Part shown: positions 37,801-48,453 of the stretch, piece after piece
Layout of the letters: every line of letters begins with the position of its first letter
Position numbering within the stretch: the first letter of the stretch is position 1
NCBI RefSeq assembly: GCF_947623445.1
Contig: NC_135247.1
Location: 17,362,501-17,426,500 of the forward strand
Direction of reading: 5' to 3'
From: Clavelina lepadiformis
Lineage: Eukaryota > Chordata > Ascidiacea > Aplousobranchia > Clavelinidae
DNA: 64,000 nt
Position numbers and translations under genes: made by a program
The notes under the pieces: generated by a model
What the model saw: only the letters and a program-made list of their open reading frames with translations
Told to the model about the DNA's origin: nothing
Database searches by the model: none

Positions 37801-40794
37801 GTTAACTGATAACCTAGAACAACTTTTTTATGAAACAATGGCGATAACAGAAATTATGCATTTTATTGAAAGTTGCATGGTAAACAGCTGTACCTTACGA
37901 CTAAGCTTAGTGTCATTGTCATAAACAAAAAGACACTTGGCAGCAAATCCTCACTTAAAATTTCACCAAGTCCTTGCTGTCAGCTTGCCAAGCATGCTCT
38001 GGAGTACTACCTCATCATTAAGCAAAGTTAGCAGACTGGCTGCAATGAAGTTTCAAGTATGCAAGTTTAATTCAATTATTGTGCCAATTTAAATGCCCTT
38101 GTAAAGGTCAAAAGTAAGCTTGAAGCAGAACAGGCATCAAGTATAGAAGTAATATAGATACAGAAAAAAAACTTTAGACTTTCAAATTCACTTTATATAG
38201 CTATTAAAAGCAAACAATCACACAGTACAATTTTCACAAGAGATGTGCATCACGTACCAATACTTAACCAGCGAGATAAAAATCTATAAAAATAAATGAA
38301 AACCACTCCATTAGCATCGTTGTCAAATCAATTTAATAAATATCTTACCTGCCACTCTAAACCAAGCAGATGGTCTGAAGAGGACATACACAATTGGTCA
38401 AGCATTGTTTAAATTTATTCTATTCAATCAGATGTATGAAAAGTAATTAACTTAGTAATGCAAACCATAGGCAGTTGATTTCTACCGGTAGTTAATTTTC
38501 CTATAATAACACAAATATGTTTTATATGATATTTCTATGACCGTATGTTGAAAAACTATCATATGGTTGTCAAAGTTTAACTTTACTCTAAAGAATAATT
38601 TTTATCTCCAAACTAATCTATAAAACAGAGATTTACTAATTTCTTTCTCTATTTCTTGATTCCTTTTTCTAATTAACCTGATATCTTCTTTTGGCCAACT
38701 TCCAATAAAGGCCCCTAAATTCTAATGTTTTACAACGTTTTTTTTTTTTCAATAAATCAATCCGTCCAACTGCCTAAGCCCTAAGCTACTCCATTACTCA
38801 AAGCTGCACCTTAAGTATGAAAATTATGGCCTACATATGAAAAGTGCTTTGCCAAAATAAAGGCGGATGTATTGAACAAACAGAAAGGCAAAAATGATAA
38901 AGATCCAACAAAAAGTAATCTTAAAAACCAAGTCAGTTGATGAAAATTATTTTATACACTTATTCCTCCAGGTTGCTCATTGCCTATCACCCGAAACTAG
39001 TTTTAGTATGAAAGGGCAAAGTGTGTTATTGCAAAGCAACCTGCTTTATACCAATGTCATGCATAATGAATGAAGGGGACAATGAGCTGAGAGGGTTCTA
39101 ACTCATATTGTTGGCGAACAGGATAATTGTTTGTTGAAACTCAGTGAAACCAAGTTGCAGTAATGGAGGCTGAAGGATGCTTTTAATTACTTTTGTACTC
39201 ACAAGTAATCCAGTAATCTCGATCCTGTGAGTCAGCTAATTAATGAGCTGTTGTAAGTTTTGTTGGAAGGCACATATTTAATTTTAAAGGAAAATCATCT
39301 TCTATTGATATGGACCAGTCGATAAAATTTTCTAATTGAATATGAACCAAAGTGAGCAATTGGGAGTTTGGATACCGCCGTTTTCAGCCCTTGTTTAACT
39401 CAAAAATGGACAGAAAAATATGAAAACAAACAAATCATTTAGTTAAGTAAACAAATTAATAAAAAGAAACATGCTATTAGTTATATATATACACTGTTAG
39501 ACGCAAATATATCCCGCAAGATACAAAAGTCAACTTATGCTGTTGTAATACGTAACACAGAAATTAACAAGGCTCTTCATGAATCTTTTCATTATAAATT
39601 AAATATCTGTCTTAGATTTTTTCGGCCTTTTAATTACAAGCCTATTGATCGAAGTAGGTTCTTATTTTGAATGTAAATGGAGAAACATTTACTACATATG
39701 CTGCCTTAAATTCCACCTCATTCTTTTTATAATAGATAAGTTAGTTGGTTATCACTTAGCATTAGTAATTTGACCGATAAAACTAAGAAAACAAAATGAA
39801 ATGCACTCGTGTTAACATAAGTAAGTTATTAAACAAGAAAATGTTTTCAATGATGTAAATAGAGTTAAGTTGGTTAAGTTTTGCAAAATTTCATTAGTTG
39901 AATGAAATCATGCAAAACCAGCTAAATTTCAAGCAGAGTTTCATACAGCGCTTGTTATCCTCAACAGCTAATAAAAATGGAAAAATGAAAGTTTTAGCTT
40001 CGTAGTCACACCCAAGTGTGTTTCTTTAATATGATCAGGTCTTCGATAAATATTTAAACAAAAGCATGTCCTACATATAATTTAACAACTGTATCTAGGT
40101 TTATTCAGTTTTCACTCAAATTTTTTGGGCAATGTAGTAGCATAGATTCTGACATCCTGCACAAGGTCACATAAAAGGAATGGTCTGAAACAGGTTAAGT
40201 CAACTGGAGAGCAGGCGCATTTGACCACTGTCAAGATTGTTTCATACGCCCTGTTAGAAAATTACCGCTGGAATTAGCAACACAAAAAGAACCCACTGTT
40301 CATTTTTCAGACTGACATTACTGTGTTTTCATTTTTCACCAATAGTTAGTAATAATCGAAAGGATTGGATTGGTTAAAAAGTAAAAGATTATTTGAAAGT
40401 TATACATGAGAATCTTCAAAAACTGAACACTGTTTTGGTGAAAACTTATTACATATGTAATATATGTAAATATTATATAAAATCATAATCAGCATTTTAC
40501 AAAAAGCTAGTCGGCAGTACCTGTCTCGGTAATGAGGACGAAGATGATTCACTCACACTCGTGCTTTCTTCGTTTTTCGCTTTGAATTTCTTCTGAGCTC
40601 CTTTCAAAATGGACGAGTTCTGTAAATATACGTAAATCTATAAGAAAAAATTATCATGCTGACAATAGATTTTTCAAAGATTGTTGAAACAAAAGCAAGT
40701 TTAAAAAGTATGTTACCGAATCCTTTACAGGAATGCCCAAATCTGCCTGGTGCGAAATGTTTCTCGAAACCATGAACTGGGTTTCCACAGACAT
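31851..40794 (-). CDS. CACNB: Voltage-gated calcium channel beta subunit
   Basis: Cytoplasmic MAGUK-type subunit that binds the alpha-1 subunit interaction domain and controls channel surface level and gating. Long form: 40717-40794, 40521-40619, 36239-36358, 35416-35538, 34881-35088, 34449-34533, 33487-33646, 33201-33369, 32442-32593, 32107-32202, 31851-32021; 486 aa. N-terminus [12 protein letters not shown], then [22 protein letters not shown]3 region: AVAFAVRSN...DFLHIKE and [24 protein letters not shown] region: a Ser/Thr-rich stretch, an acidic exon ([12 protein letters not shown]) and SPKTSVSS...GKRKPFFKK, close to the CACNB1 exon-7 type. Guanylate-kinase-like domain: [80 protein letters not shown]. 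After NLQ the model reads VT-stop through a possible donor at 31859, so the true C-terminus may come from an unseen exon. Which vertebrate paralogue is closest cannot be settled here. Confidence 0.93.
36483..36960. mobile_element. hAT-type MITE in a CACNB intron
   Basis: A 478-bp non-coding element. Left end CATAGGTGGGCAGTACC and right end, read inward, CAGAGGCGTGCAGTTGG are imperfect inverted repeats of hAT style. The flanking 8-bp sequences ATCACAGT (36475-36482) and ATCACAGC (36961-36968) match at 7 of 8, the target duplication size of hAT elements. The inside is full of GTACCG/CGGTAC inverted blocks and probably folds strongly. Confidence 0.82.
38349..38387 (-). CDS. CACNB: Alternative first coding exon of the calcium channel beta subunit
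   Basis: A 39-bp exon reads [13 protein letters not shown] and stops exactly at a consensus donor (CAG|GTAAGATA), ending in phase 0. It can therefore splice to the phase-0 acceptor at 36358 in place of the two upstream exons, giving a beta subunit of about 440 aa with a short N-terminus. Vertebrate beta genes use alternative N-terminal exons in the same position, and short ones occur in CACNB3. Evidence is the ATG, frame, phase and donor; no transcript was available. Confidence 0.65.
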
Positions 40795-42074
40795 CTTAAT
40801 GTAGGGTTCAGTTAAAAACTTACATACTTATTTCCCTGAGATTTAATATAAGCATATAGTTAAAATCTTTTCAGTAGAAAAAGCTAAGAATTACATTAAA
40901 GATGATGCTAAAATTGTAATTAATAATAAATTAATCTACCCACGTCAATGAACCCTACACTAATCCCAGCAAATAGAACATGCTCACATTCAATTCTCAC
41001 AAGATGAAATGCCAGCCAGTAAACTTTCTTAAACCACAACAGTCTCTTAACTACTACAATCCTTGCACTTATACACAAGAGTATTCCTCTCTACGTCAGA
41101 CACATGAATAGTGTTGACATACAGTTCTTTCATATTGTGGAACATGATTAAAGCATGTGAAAATATTTTGGTGAACTTGTAACATATTTAGGTCTGTTTA
41201 CAACATGTTTTAAAGATTGCTACCACAAGTTACATGTCTATTTCATTAAAGCCTAACTGGCTAAAGTATAATTGCAGGATTGAAACAACAGTGCATGCGA
41301 CCTTAGTTGGTAAAACGGCATGATGCAACAAAGAAACAGAGTCATGCATGAAAAACACTAAGAGCTATAAGAAAACAATGATTGAATAGAAATTGACCCT
41401 TCCGTTGATGAAAAATGTTTAAATTATTCATGTGCAAGTTAGTAACAACACATACAGTACATTTTCCCTGTATAACATAGCTTTATAAAATGGTAACTTT
41501 GCAAAATTAAAAAAAGTTCACATTCAGTATGCCATATGAATCAAACAGATTAATATATCCATTTTTCCAAAATTTTAACACCAACATGGTGTTTAATGGC
41601 ATTAGATATCACTCACACAATGCTCAATTTTTAATGTCCTAAGTTGTAGCTGTTAGAATCTGTCCAAAAAAAACACTAATGTATTGAAATACAAGTAAAT
41701 ATTTTATGAGTTCAACATATTTCTACTACAGTATATAAGTAATCAATTGCCTTACGCAGTATTATTGACGATTCAACTACTTTCGCCTGGTAGTAATGCT
41801 AATAGCTAATATCTGTCAAAGAATCTTAATCTCTTAAAGTAAATTATGACAAATCAGATATTCACATCGAATAACTGATTATTTGAATTTTGAGATAAAA
41901 ACAACAATGCATACATGTATAGGCACTGGAACCACAGAAGCAGGGTGTTTTTCGCAACACGAAATTTTTGAAACTGGGCAATATGCCCTGACTTTCGCAG
42001 CTAGAGTATTTTAGACAGTGCAATATTAACTACAGATTTTTACAGGCAACTTTAGACATTGATGAACATGTTCA
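40795..42074. other. CACNB 5' flank
   Basis: AT-rich upstream sequence of the long CACNB form. It should contain its promoter and 5' UTR. No core motif, exon or repeat could be assigned with confidence. Confidence 0.45.
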
Positions 42075-42082
42075 GTCTAAGG

Positions 42083-42778
42083 CGGGGTTTCTTAAACTGG
42101 GGTCTGTGAACGTCTTGGGGGTACGCGGACTAGTTTTAAGGGGTCCATGAGGGCTCAATGGAAATCTTAGTGTATACTTTCAAAAATGGAATAAATTTTT
42201 CATAAGAAAAGAGATTACGGTGGCATTATGCATTTAAAACATATTTTTGGTCAAAAATCATTTTTAATCCTATCTAATCAGAAGTTTATCACAAACTTGT
42301 AAAGACCTTGCAAAAGATGAGGTCATTGAACTAAGGGCAATGGGATCGTTAAGAACGTCCTTTAATTCGAAAACTATTGGCGATTTTTGGAGTTCGTTGA
42401 AGCAAGCATATCCTCTTTTGGTAAAGAGAGCCATGGCTGCTATAATCCCTTTTTCGGCTACATACTTATGTGAGTCAGGATTTTCATCCTTGGTTACTGT
42501 CAAAACAAAGAGTCAAAACTGGTTGGATGCAAAAGATGCGTGTTGCCCTGTAGCAGCATCAATTCATATTAATGAGATTAAATCGAAGATATTGAAAAAC
42601 AAATTGCATTTGCTATTCCTTAAATTTAATAAAACAAAAATTTTGTTACCAATTCATTTTAATTTTATTGCGTTATGTCCAATTCATGCAGTTCAAAAAT
42701 TTTTTCTAGGACTTTAGGCCACAAAGGGGGCCAAAAAAATTTTTCGGGTCTGCGCTAAAAAAAGTTTAAGAACCCCTG
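42083..42778 (+). mobile_element. Deleted hAT transposon with 8-bp target duplication
   Basis: A 696-bp element bounded by perfect 8-bp duplications GTCTAAGG (42075-42082 and 42779-42786). Ends are CGGGGTTTCTTAAACT (left) and, read inward, CAGGGGTTCTTAAACT (right); the left end seems to have lost the A of the usual CAGGGG. It carries a plus-strand remnant of the transposase C-terminal dimerisation domain. Confidence 0.88.
42340..42717 (+). pseudogene. hAT transposase C-terminal fragment
   Basis: The frame contains FWSSLKQAYPLLVKRAM, IIPFSATYLCESGFSSL and VKTKSQNWLD, the signature of the hAT C-terminal dimerisation domain (compare YLCESGFS in ZBED/FAM200-type transposases). Everything N-terminal to it, including the BED finger and the catalytic core, is missing. 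Residues after about 75 are no longer recognisable. Non-functional. Confidence 0.85.
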
Positions 42779-42786
42779 GTCTAAGG

Positions 42787-44584
42787 TAATGACATTTCAC
42801 TATCGGCTTTTATTAGACATAAACGATAAAGTGTTTGAGACACTTGTATGCAACTTACGAAATTGTGAAATTAAATTCAATGCAGAAATTTACCTAGTAA
42901 AAAAACTAGTACAAGGCAGTCTAATTTAAAGCAACTAAAGAATGCAAATTAACTTGTTGCCAATGTAAACGCTACAATATATATATATATTTAATGTGAT
43001 AGTTATGCAATTAACTTCTGTTAATCGAGAGCAGCAAATAGGGTTTAGGAGTGTAGTGAGCACTCAGAAAGTTTATAAATAGTACAAAATAACTAAGCTT
43101 ATACATCAATCACATTTTGATCTTTTGCAACACCAGTTTTGCAAAAGTGGTATAAACTATGATGCGTAATTTTAGGACAAAATTATGAACTCCAAAATTA
43201 TAGAGCCACCAATTTTGTTCACTGCAAAATCACCCAAAATCCCTTCGGCAATACCTTATTTTTTCATATCTGTGCTCGAAATGAGCTTATTGAAAACATT
43301 GCAAGTAAAACAAACATAAAATTACCTCTCTTAAGAAAGTACCAATTAAATCAATTTTAATTATTCTAAATACAAACTAAGTTTGTTATTGTGCAAGTTA
43401 CAACTCAAAAAGAAATAGGCAGACATTGGGACGATCATGAGAGACGTTCTTTTTTTCAAACTGGGAGCGAGAGCAGGAACGCTATTTTGGGGTTATCCGC
43501 TCGTCGCTCTTTTTTTTGGACAAACAATACTATGAAAGCACAAAATAGAAAAATTTAAGCGTATTATTTTTGCGTGGTGACGTCATAATGACTGCCTTCT
43601 CCGTCACAACAAAAGGCCAAATTCGCGATACAATTTTGGCAATAACTGCTTAATTATTATATATTATTAAAAATCCATTCACCAGTATATTTACTAACAA
43701 CTACTTTTTAATTTAGGCTAACTTATTTCTGGACTTGCCCCACAATGGGACTCATCTCTCAAATGGAGCCACCTCACAAAAATAACAAAATCATGAGAAA
43801 AAATAAAGGGGAATCCCAGCAAGTTGGCGTCGAGGAGACGCCTAAAAATGATGGGTCTATTTCTACAAATAATAATTAGCAAAACTTTAAACCTGACAAA
43901 CAAATGTAGAAACCGGGCCTTTGTAGGAGCAACGCCCGGTCGCCAGTTGCGATCCGATCCCGCTTGCGCCACCGAGTGGCCCTGTTGTTCAGTAACGAAT
44001 GTAGGGAAAGTTTAGGGACTGTAGGCCCATTCGAAGGCCTATCTTAAACAATGCAAAGTAACATTTTTCAATTTGAATTTGCTTCTAAACAAGCCCGGTC
44101 ACCTCGCTGAGCTTTTGTATCCGACGAGAAGGACTTAATGCAATATTTTGAGAAAATTCTCGTATCTGGAATTCTCGTAAGGAAATAACAGAAGTTTACT
44201 TTAGTACTTAAAATTTAGTTGAAACTAGCTTATAGTTAACTAGGAAACTCTAGTTTAACAAGGAACTGAACGAAATGGCAGCAAACGTTAACATCTTACC
44301 CATTACATAGTGGCAAATTTCTGCAATCGTTTAGTCGTGTTAAATACGTGAACGTGTTTAGTGCTAAATGTCAAAATTGCCAAGACAGAATACGAAACAA
44401 TGTTTATCAAAAACGCTTGATTTTTACGGTTGACTGATATTCGTATAAGTGATAATAGCTTACCGTTAGGTTGAGTGATTCAACAAAATGGTTCGCTCAT
44501 GTTAACCGCCACAAAAGCTTGTGACGCGCGAACGGTTCAATTCACCGTGGAGACGTAGGCGTAGCTAGGTCACGAAATCAGCTT
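42787..44584. other. Intergenic, no gene recognised
   Basis: AT-rich spacer with a short AT dinucleotide run near 42977-42990 and a possible tRNA-derived SINE at about 43730-44010. No supported coding exon. Confidence 0.5.
43730..44010 (-). repeat. Possible tRNA-derived SINE
   Basis: Read on the minus strand, the GC-rich head carries GGGCCACTCGGTGGCGCAAG, with an A-box-like TGGCGCAAGCGGG. It continues through ACCGGGCGTTGCTCC, roughly where a B box would lie, but there is no clean GGTTCGANNCC. The unrelated tail contains a small hairpin, GGCGTC-GAGG-AGACGCC type. The GC content is sharply above its surroundings. Weak evidence: it could be another repeat type. Confidence 0.35.
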
Positions 44585-44701
44585 GATTCTCATCTAGACT
44601 ACGCTAGCTAGATTTTCATCTAGACTACGCTAGCTAGATTTTCATCTAGACTACGCTGGCTTGATTTTCATCTAGACTACGCTAGCTTGATTTTCATCTA
44701 G
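44585..44701. repeat. 26-bp tandem repeat, about 4.5 copies
   Basis: Direct repeats of a 26-bp unit that begins GATTTTCATC and continues TAGACTACGCTAGCTA (copies 3 and 4 end in CTT). The last, partial copy ends in CATCTAG and abuts the first tRNA-Ser-like sequence, replacing its 5' acceptor strand. Confidence 0.9.
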
Positions 44702-44776
44702 TGGCCGAATGGTTAAGGAGACAGACTTGAAATCTGTTGGGCTCTGCCCGCGTAGGTTCGAATCCTGCCGACAACG
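44695..44776 (+). pseudogene. tRNA-Ser(TGA)-like pseudogene, copy 1
   Basis: From 44701 it aligns with copy 2 at 44853-44934. The anticodon arm is perfect (ACAGA-CTTGAAA-TCTGT, anticodon TGA), and the long variable arm, T arm (GGTTCGAATCC) and 3' acceptor strand CGACAAC are present. The 5' acceptor strand is gone, replaced by the end of the 26-bp repeat, and the D arm has changes (GAATGG, AAGGAG). It probably cannot be processed into a functional tRNA. Confidence 0.8.
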
Positions 44777-45010
44777 CGGAATTGAAATTATGTTTTCATA
44801 AGAGATTCGAGAAAAGTGCTATTTTATTTATTTGCATTGAACATTAAGCACAGTTGTCGTGGCCGAGTGGTTAAGGCGACAGACTTGAAAGCCTTTGGGC
44901 TCTGCCCGCGTAGGTTCGAATCCTGCCGACAACGCGGAATTGAAATTATGTTTTCATAAGAGATTCGAGAAAAGTGCTATTTTATTTATTTGCATTGAAC
45001 TTTAAGCACG
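44701..45010 (+). repeat. Tandem duplication of tRNA-Ser plus 3' flank
   Basis: The tRNA body and about 75 bp downstream (CGGAATTGAAATTATG ... TTTGCATTGAAC) recur with a period of 158 bp: 44701-44852 and 44859-45010. The flank is nearly identical (ACATTAAGCAC against ACTTTAAGCAC), much better conserved than the tRNA stems. The second copy runs directly into the 8-bp satellite. Confidence 0.88.
44853..44934 (+). tRNA. tRNA-Ser(TGA), copy 2, with damaged anticodon stem
   Basis: The 7-bp acceptor stem is perfect (GTTGTCG with CGACAAC). The D arm (GGCCGAGTGGTTAAGGC), serine-type long variable arm (TGGGCTCTGCCCGC) and T arm with GGTTCGAATCC are all intact. The anticodon loop CTTGAAA gives TGA (Ser), but the 3' side of the anticodon stem reads GCCTT where TCTGT is needed, leaving about three mismatches of five. 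It may be transcribed through its internal boxes, but function is doubtful. Scored as a tRNA locus, possibly a pseudogene. Confidence 0.65.
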
Positions 45011-45646
45011 CTAGTTGGCTAGTTGGCTAGTTGGCTAGTTGGCTAGTTGGCTAGTTGGCTAGTTGGCTAGTTGGCTAGTTGGCTAGTTGGCTAGTTGGCT
45101 AGTTGGCTAGTTGGCTAGTTGGCTAGTTGGCTAGTTGGCTAGTTGGCTAGTTGGCTAGTTGGCTAGTTGGCTAGTTGGCTAGTTGGCTAGTTGGCTAGTT
45201 GGCTAGTTGGCTAGTTGGCTAGTTGGCTAGTTGGCTAGTTGGCTAGTTGGCTAGTTGGCTAGTTGGCTAGTTGGCTAGTTGGCTAGTTGGCTAGTTGGCT
45301 AGTTGGCTAGTTGGCTAGTTGGCTAGTTGGCTAGTTGGCTAGTTGGCTAGTTGGCTAGTTGGCTAGTTGGCTAGTTGGCTAGTTGGCTAGTTGGCTAGTT
45401 GGCTAGTTGGCTAGTTGGCTAGTTGGCTAGTTGGCTAGTTGGCTAGTTCGCTAGTTCGCTAGTTCGCTAGTTGGCTAGTTGGCTAGTTGGCTAGTTGGCT
45501 AGTTGGCTAGTTCGCTAGTTCGCTAGTTGGCTAGTTGGCTAGTTGGCTAGTTCGCTAGTTCGCTAGTTCGCTAGTTCGCTAGTTGGCTAGTTCGCTAGTT
45601 GGCTAGTTCGCTAGTTCGCTAGTTCGCTAGTTCGCTAGTTAGCTAG
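45011..45646. repeat. 8-bp minisatellite (CTAGTTGG)n with a CTAGTTCG variant domain
   Basis: About 79 head-to-tail copies of CTAGTTGG over 636 bp. The first 430 bp or so are uniform. From about 45447 onward, CTAGTTCG units appear, first in groups of two or three and then dominating, ending in CTAGTTAGCTAG. This gradient is typical of unit turnover from one end. The assembled length may be collapsed. Confidence 0.97.
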
Positions 45647-46183
45647 AAAGAGAGAAAAGTTCACTGCAATTTAATTATTAGTTAGATAGTAATATTTACT
45701 GCATCAGGCTAAGTATATTTCACATGTGATGTTGGGCCTTGACTGATGAAGTGAAAATTTGGACCATCGTAATAGAAGTTGGCCGACCACTAGTGTAGAC
45801 GTTTCTGTAAATAATGAGTCAATGACACAATATAATGTTGGCGCTAAGTTTATAAGGTTTTACTCAAGTTAATGGGCCAAATGAAATTTAGTTCAATCTT
45901 CTGTGAATTGATTTCTGCATGGGTTGAATCGACCTGGAACCGGTATCATGAAATATTCTGCCCACCGAGATAATCTGTCCCCTCCATTATGAAGTAAAAT
46001 GCGTAGCATGACTCCGCAGATTGCTTCGCTTAGGAATCTTTTGCGACGAAATGCCAGGTCCAGAAACATTTTAGCCAGTCTGTGCGTGGAAAGTTGTTAA
46101 TTAAAAGTGTCGTAGGCTAAAGTTAGGTAACTTTACTGCGGTATGTTCTTCCGCTTGCGGCGATACAGAAGCTTCAAATCATT
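45647..46183. other. Intergenic, nothing recognised
   Basis: About 540 bp between the minisatellite and the next hAT element. No exon, repeat with ends or RNA gene was seen. Confidence 0.5.
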
Positions 46184-46191
46184 TGTTAACA

Positions 46192-47549
46192 CAGTGTTTC
46201 TCAACCTTTTTAGCCCACGGACTATTTTCCTATTAGCACAAGTAATCGCGGACTCAGGTAATAAGAAAAAAAATTAAGTTAGTTCTACACTAAAAAAGTG
46301 AGATAAAAAAGCAGAAGCGGTTTGTTTATTGGGCATATATGCACTATAAATCTCAGTGAGAACCTTGAAAATTACGACCTTTGCTCAACCTATCTCAATG
46401 AGAACCTTGTCTCTGAACTTGCTTCAAAAGTTTGTCGAAATCAGGAATTATGGTCGTTAATGCACACCTGATATCATCTTCCGGGTTGAAGTTGGTTCCG
46501 GCACTTGGTTTTAAGCATAGCTAAAGTTGAAAATCCTGCTTCACACAAGTATGTAGTCGGAAAAGGCAAAAGAGCTATTGCTGCTTTTTTGTAGAGGTCA
46601 GAAAGGTTAGGTTCCTTCGATAGAACATTCGCCCAAAATTGAGTCAAAGAAACAATTTTCAATTTGTCTCTCCACATCTGTCGACTTTGCAGTTCAATTA
46701 ACAGTTCAGAAATGCAGTCTATTTCTGAATGCACCTCTAACGCTGACACCTCAAAAGGACTTCGTACCCAGTTAAATATCTTGTTTTAATTTTGGTAAGG
46801 AACATATCAATCCAGCTCAGAAACAAATGTATTGAGGTGCTCAAGAAGCATTCGACAAATACCGCGCAATTCAATATTTTTCTCCTCAAAAAATAAGTTC
46901 AACGCTGGAAAAGCAGTCAGTCATCTTCCCACTTTCCAATCGATGTATCCACAATTTTATTTTAGCTTTAAACGCATCAACGCATCTTATATCTAAAATA
47001 TATTTGTCTTTTCCATGCATAGAGCCATTCCATTGGTTCACAAGGCTGAAAAAATTATCAAAGAAAAGCAATTTCGCAATCCATTTGTCATCGCTAAAAC
47101 GATCAACAAATTCATGTTTCTGTTCTTTCAAAAAGTGGCCGTGCGCATGCGAAATTGCATTTCGAGAGAAGGAAAGAAACAAAAAAAGTTCTGACACTTG
47201 GAAACTCCTTTTAAAAAAGAGAAAAAAGAACGTGATTCGCACGCCAGGAGTTGGAAGAAGGAGAAGAGAACAAAAGAATTAAGGAATTGGATTGCCACCA
47301 GTGTAACATAAGAAATAAGCAAGGCTCTTAATCAGACTATTTTAAATTACCAACAAATGGATGTTGTAATAACCAAAATTATCGAACACGCCAAGGTATC
47401 TCTTGCGACACCTACTTTTTGAGGCAAAGAGCCGTCGCGAAAATTATGACCTATGCCTAATTATATACGGTAAATTAATGGGCTTGCGGACTCACAAAAA
47501 CCTTACGCGGACTCAAATGAGTCCGCGGACTCGGGGTTGAGAAACACTG
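46192..47549 (-). mobile_element. Degenerate hAT transposon with intact ends
   Basis: A 1,358-bp element flanked by perfect 8-bp duplications TGTTAACA (46184-46191 and 47550-47557). The ends are inverted repeats CAGTGTTTCTCAACC and GGTTGAGAAACACTG, followed by subterminal CCGCGGACT-like blocks. It carries minus-strand transposase remnants with frame breaks. It is a different family from the 42-kb element, as the TIRs differ. Confidence 0.92.
46474..47322 (-). pseudogene. Broken hAT transposase (ZBED5/FAM200-like)
   Basis: Two separated frames match consecutive parts of hAT transposases. The frame at 46886-47242 has HGHFLKEQKHEFVDRFSDDKW...LLFFDNFFSLVNQWNGSMHGK and DAFKAKIKLWIHRLESGKM. The frame at 46474-46749 has FWANVLSKEPNLSDLYKKAA, LLPFPTTYLCEAGFSTLAML and KTKCRNQL, the C-terminal dimerisation block. 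A frame change and stops separate them, and the N-terminal BED finger and first catalytic region are absent. Non-functional. Confidence 0.85.
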
Positions 47550-47557
47550 TGTTAACA

Positions 47558-48453
47558 GTAAGGTAGCCACAAATGTTTCTAATGAAGCAGCATTAATGCA
47601 AAACTAAACCAGATTAAGTCTGTCAAACCTACCGTGTAGGCCTACTGTATGTCATCAGCGAGCAGCGGTTATGATCGTAGACGTAATGTAATGGGGATGG
47701 AATGCTGAAATAAATGATGTTTACTAGGTTGGTTGTTGAGAAAAACTTATTAATACTCTAACTTAACGTGTTTTGTGCAGCAAATGTTTTTTCTTTTTGA
47801 TCATAAATGTTGACTAAGTTTTGTTCCTGTAAAATTGAATTATCCTTAACTGAATAACACTTAATGGCTTGAATAAGATGGCAGAGTACAGCTGTAATGG
47901 AAAGTGGGTATATGGCACCTGTCCTTGAGAGGTTGACCCACTTTACTACAATAAGTACTTGTTGAAATGTTTATTGCGAGTGATCATATGTGAGTCTCAT
48001 GAGGTCGTTGGCTGCTTGTCTCACCGACAGATTTAATTGTTCGCCTTGACGGCTTATTGTCTGATTACTAGGGCAACCAAAAGTCAATATGGTCAATTTT
48101 TTTTAACCTGCTCAGAATGCTATCAAACAAGCACAATACAAATTTCAGCTTTGTACGACGTGTGGTATAGAAGTTATTAGGTCAAATAAAGTCAAAATGT
48201 TACGTTAGGTCAAATTGTTTCTTTAGGTTTTCTTTTTAGGTCAAAATCTATTAAACTTGTAATTTTGTAATATTATTCTTCCGTTTTTCTTTTTTCTTGT
48301 ACCGCAAACAATTCCAGTGCCCCAAATTATACTTAGAACCAAAGCCACAAAGAGAGGGAAGGACTTTCAGCGCGTCTGGTGACGTCACGAATCACGATGT
48401 GAAGGCATTGCATTTGAAACTGCAAGTTGTCAATCTTAATACGCAGAAACGAA
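47558..48453. other. Intergenic, with clustered AGGTCA motifs
   Basis: No coding exon supported; the 64-codon frame at 48297-48491 has no family match. AGGTCAAA-type hexamers recur at about 48179, 48209 and 48237, and continue past the boundary of the segmental duplication at about 48560, 48582 and 48604. Confidence 0.45.

Larger units (their letters stand above)
36359..40520 (-). other. CACNB: Large CACNB intron region (4.1 kb)
   Basis: Apart from the alternative first exon at 38349-38387 and the hAT MITE at 36483-36960, this stretch is AT-rich intron with no recognised exon. If the short N-terminus is used, an internal promoter must lie upstream of 38387, within roughly 38.4-40.5 kb. I could not identify its core elements. 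Confidence 0.5.

Noticed and set aside
44585..45646. CRISPR-like array
   Set aside because: The repeats are contiguous 26-bp and 8-bp satellites without spacers, in a eukaryotic genome.
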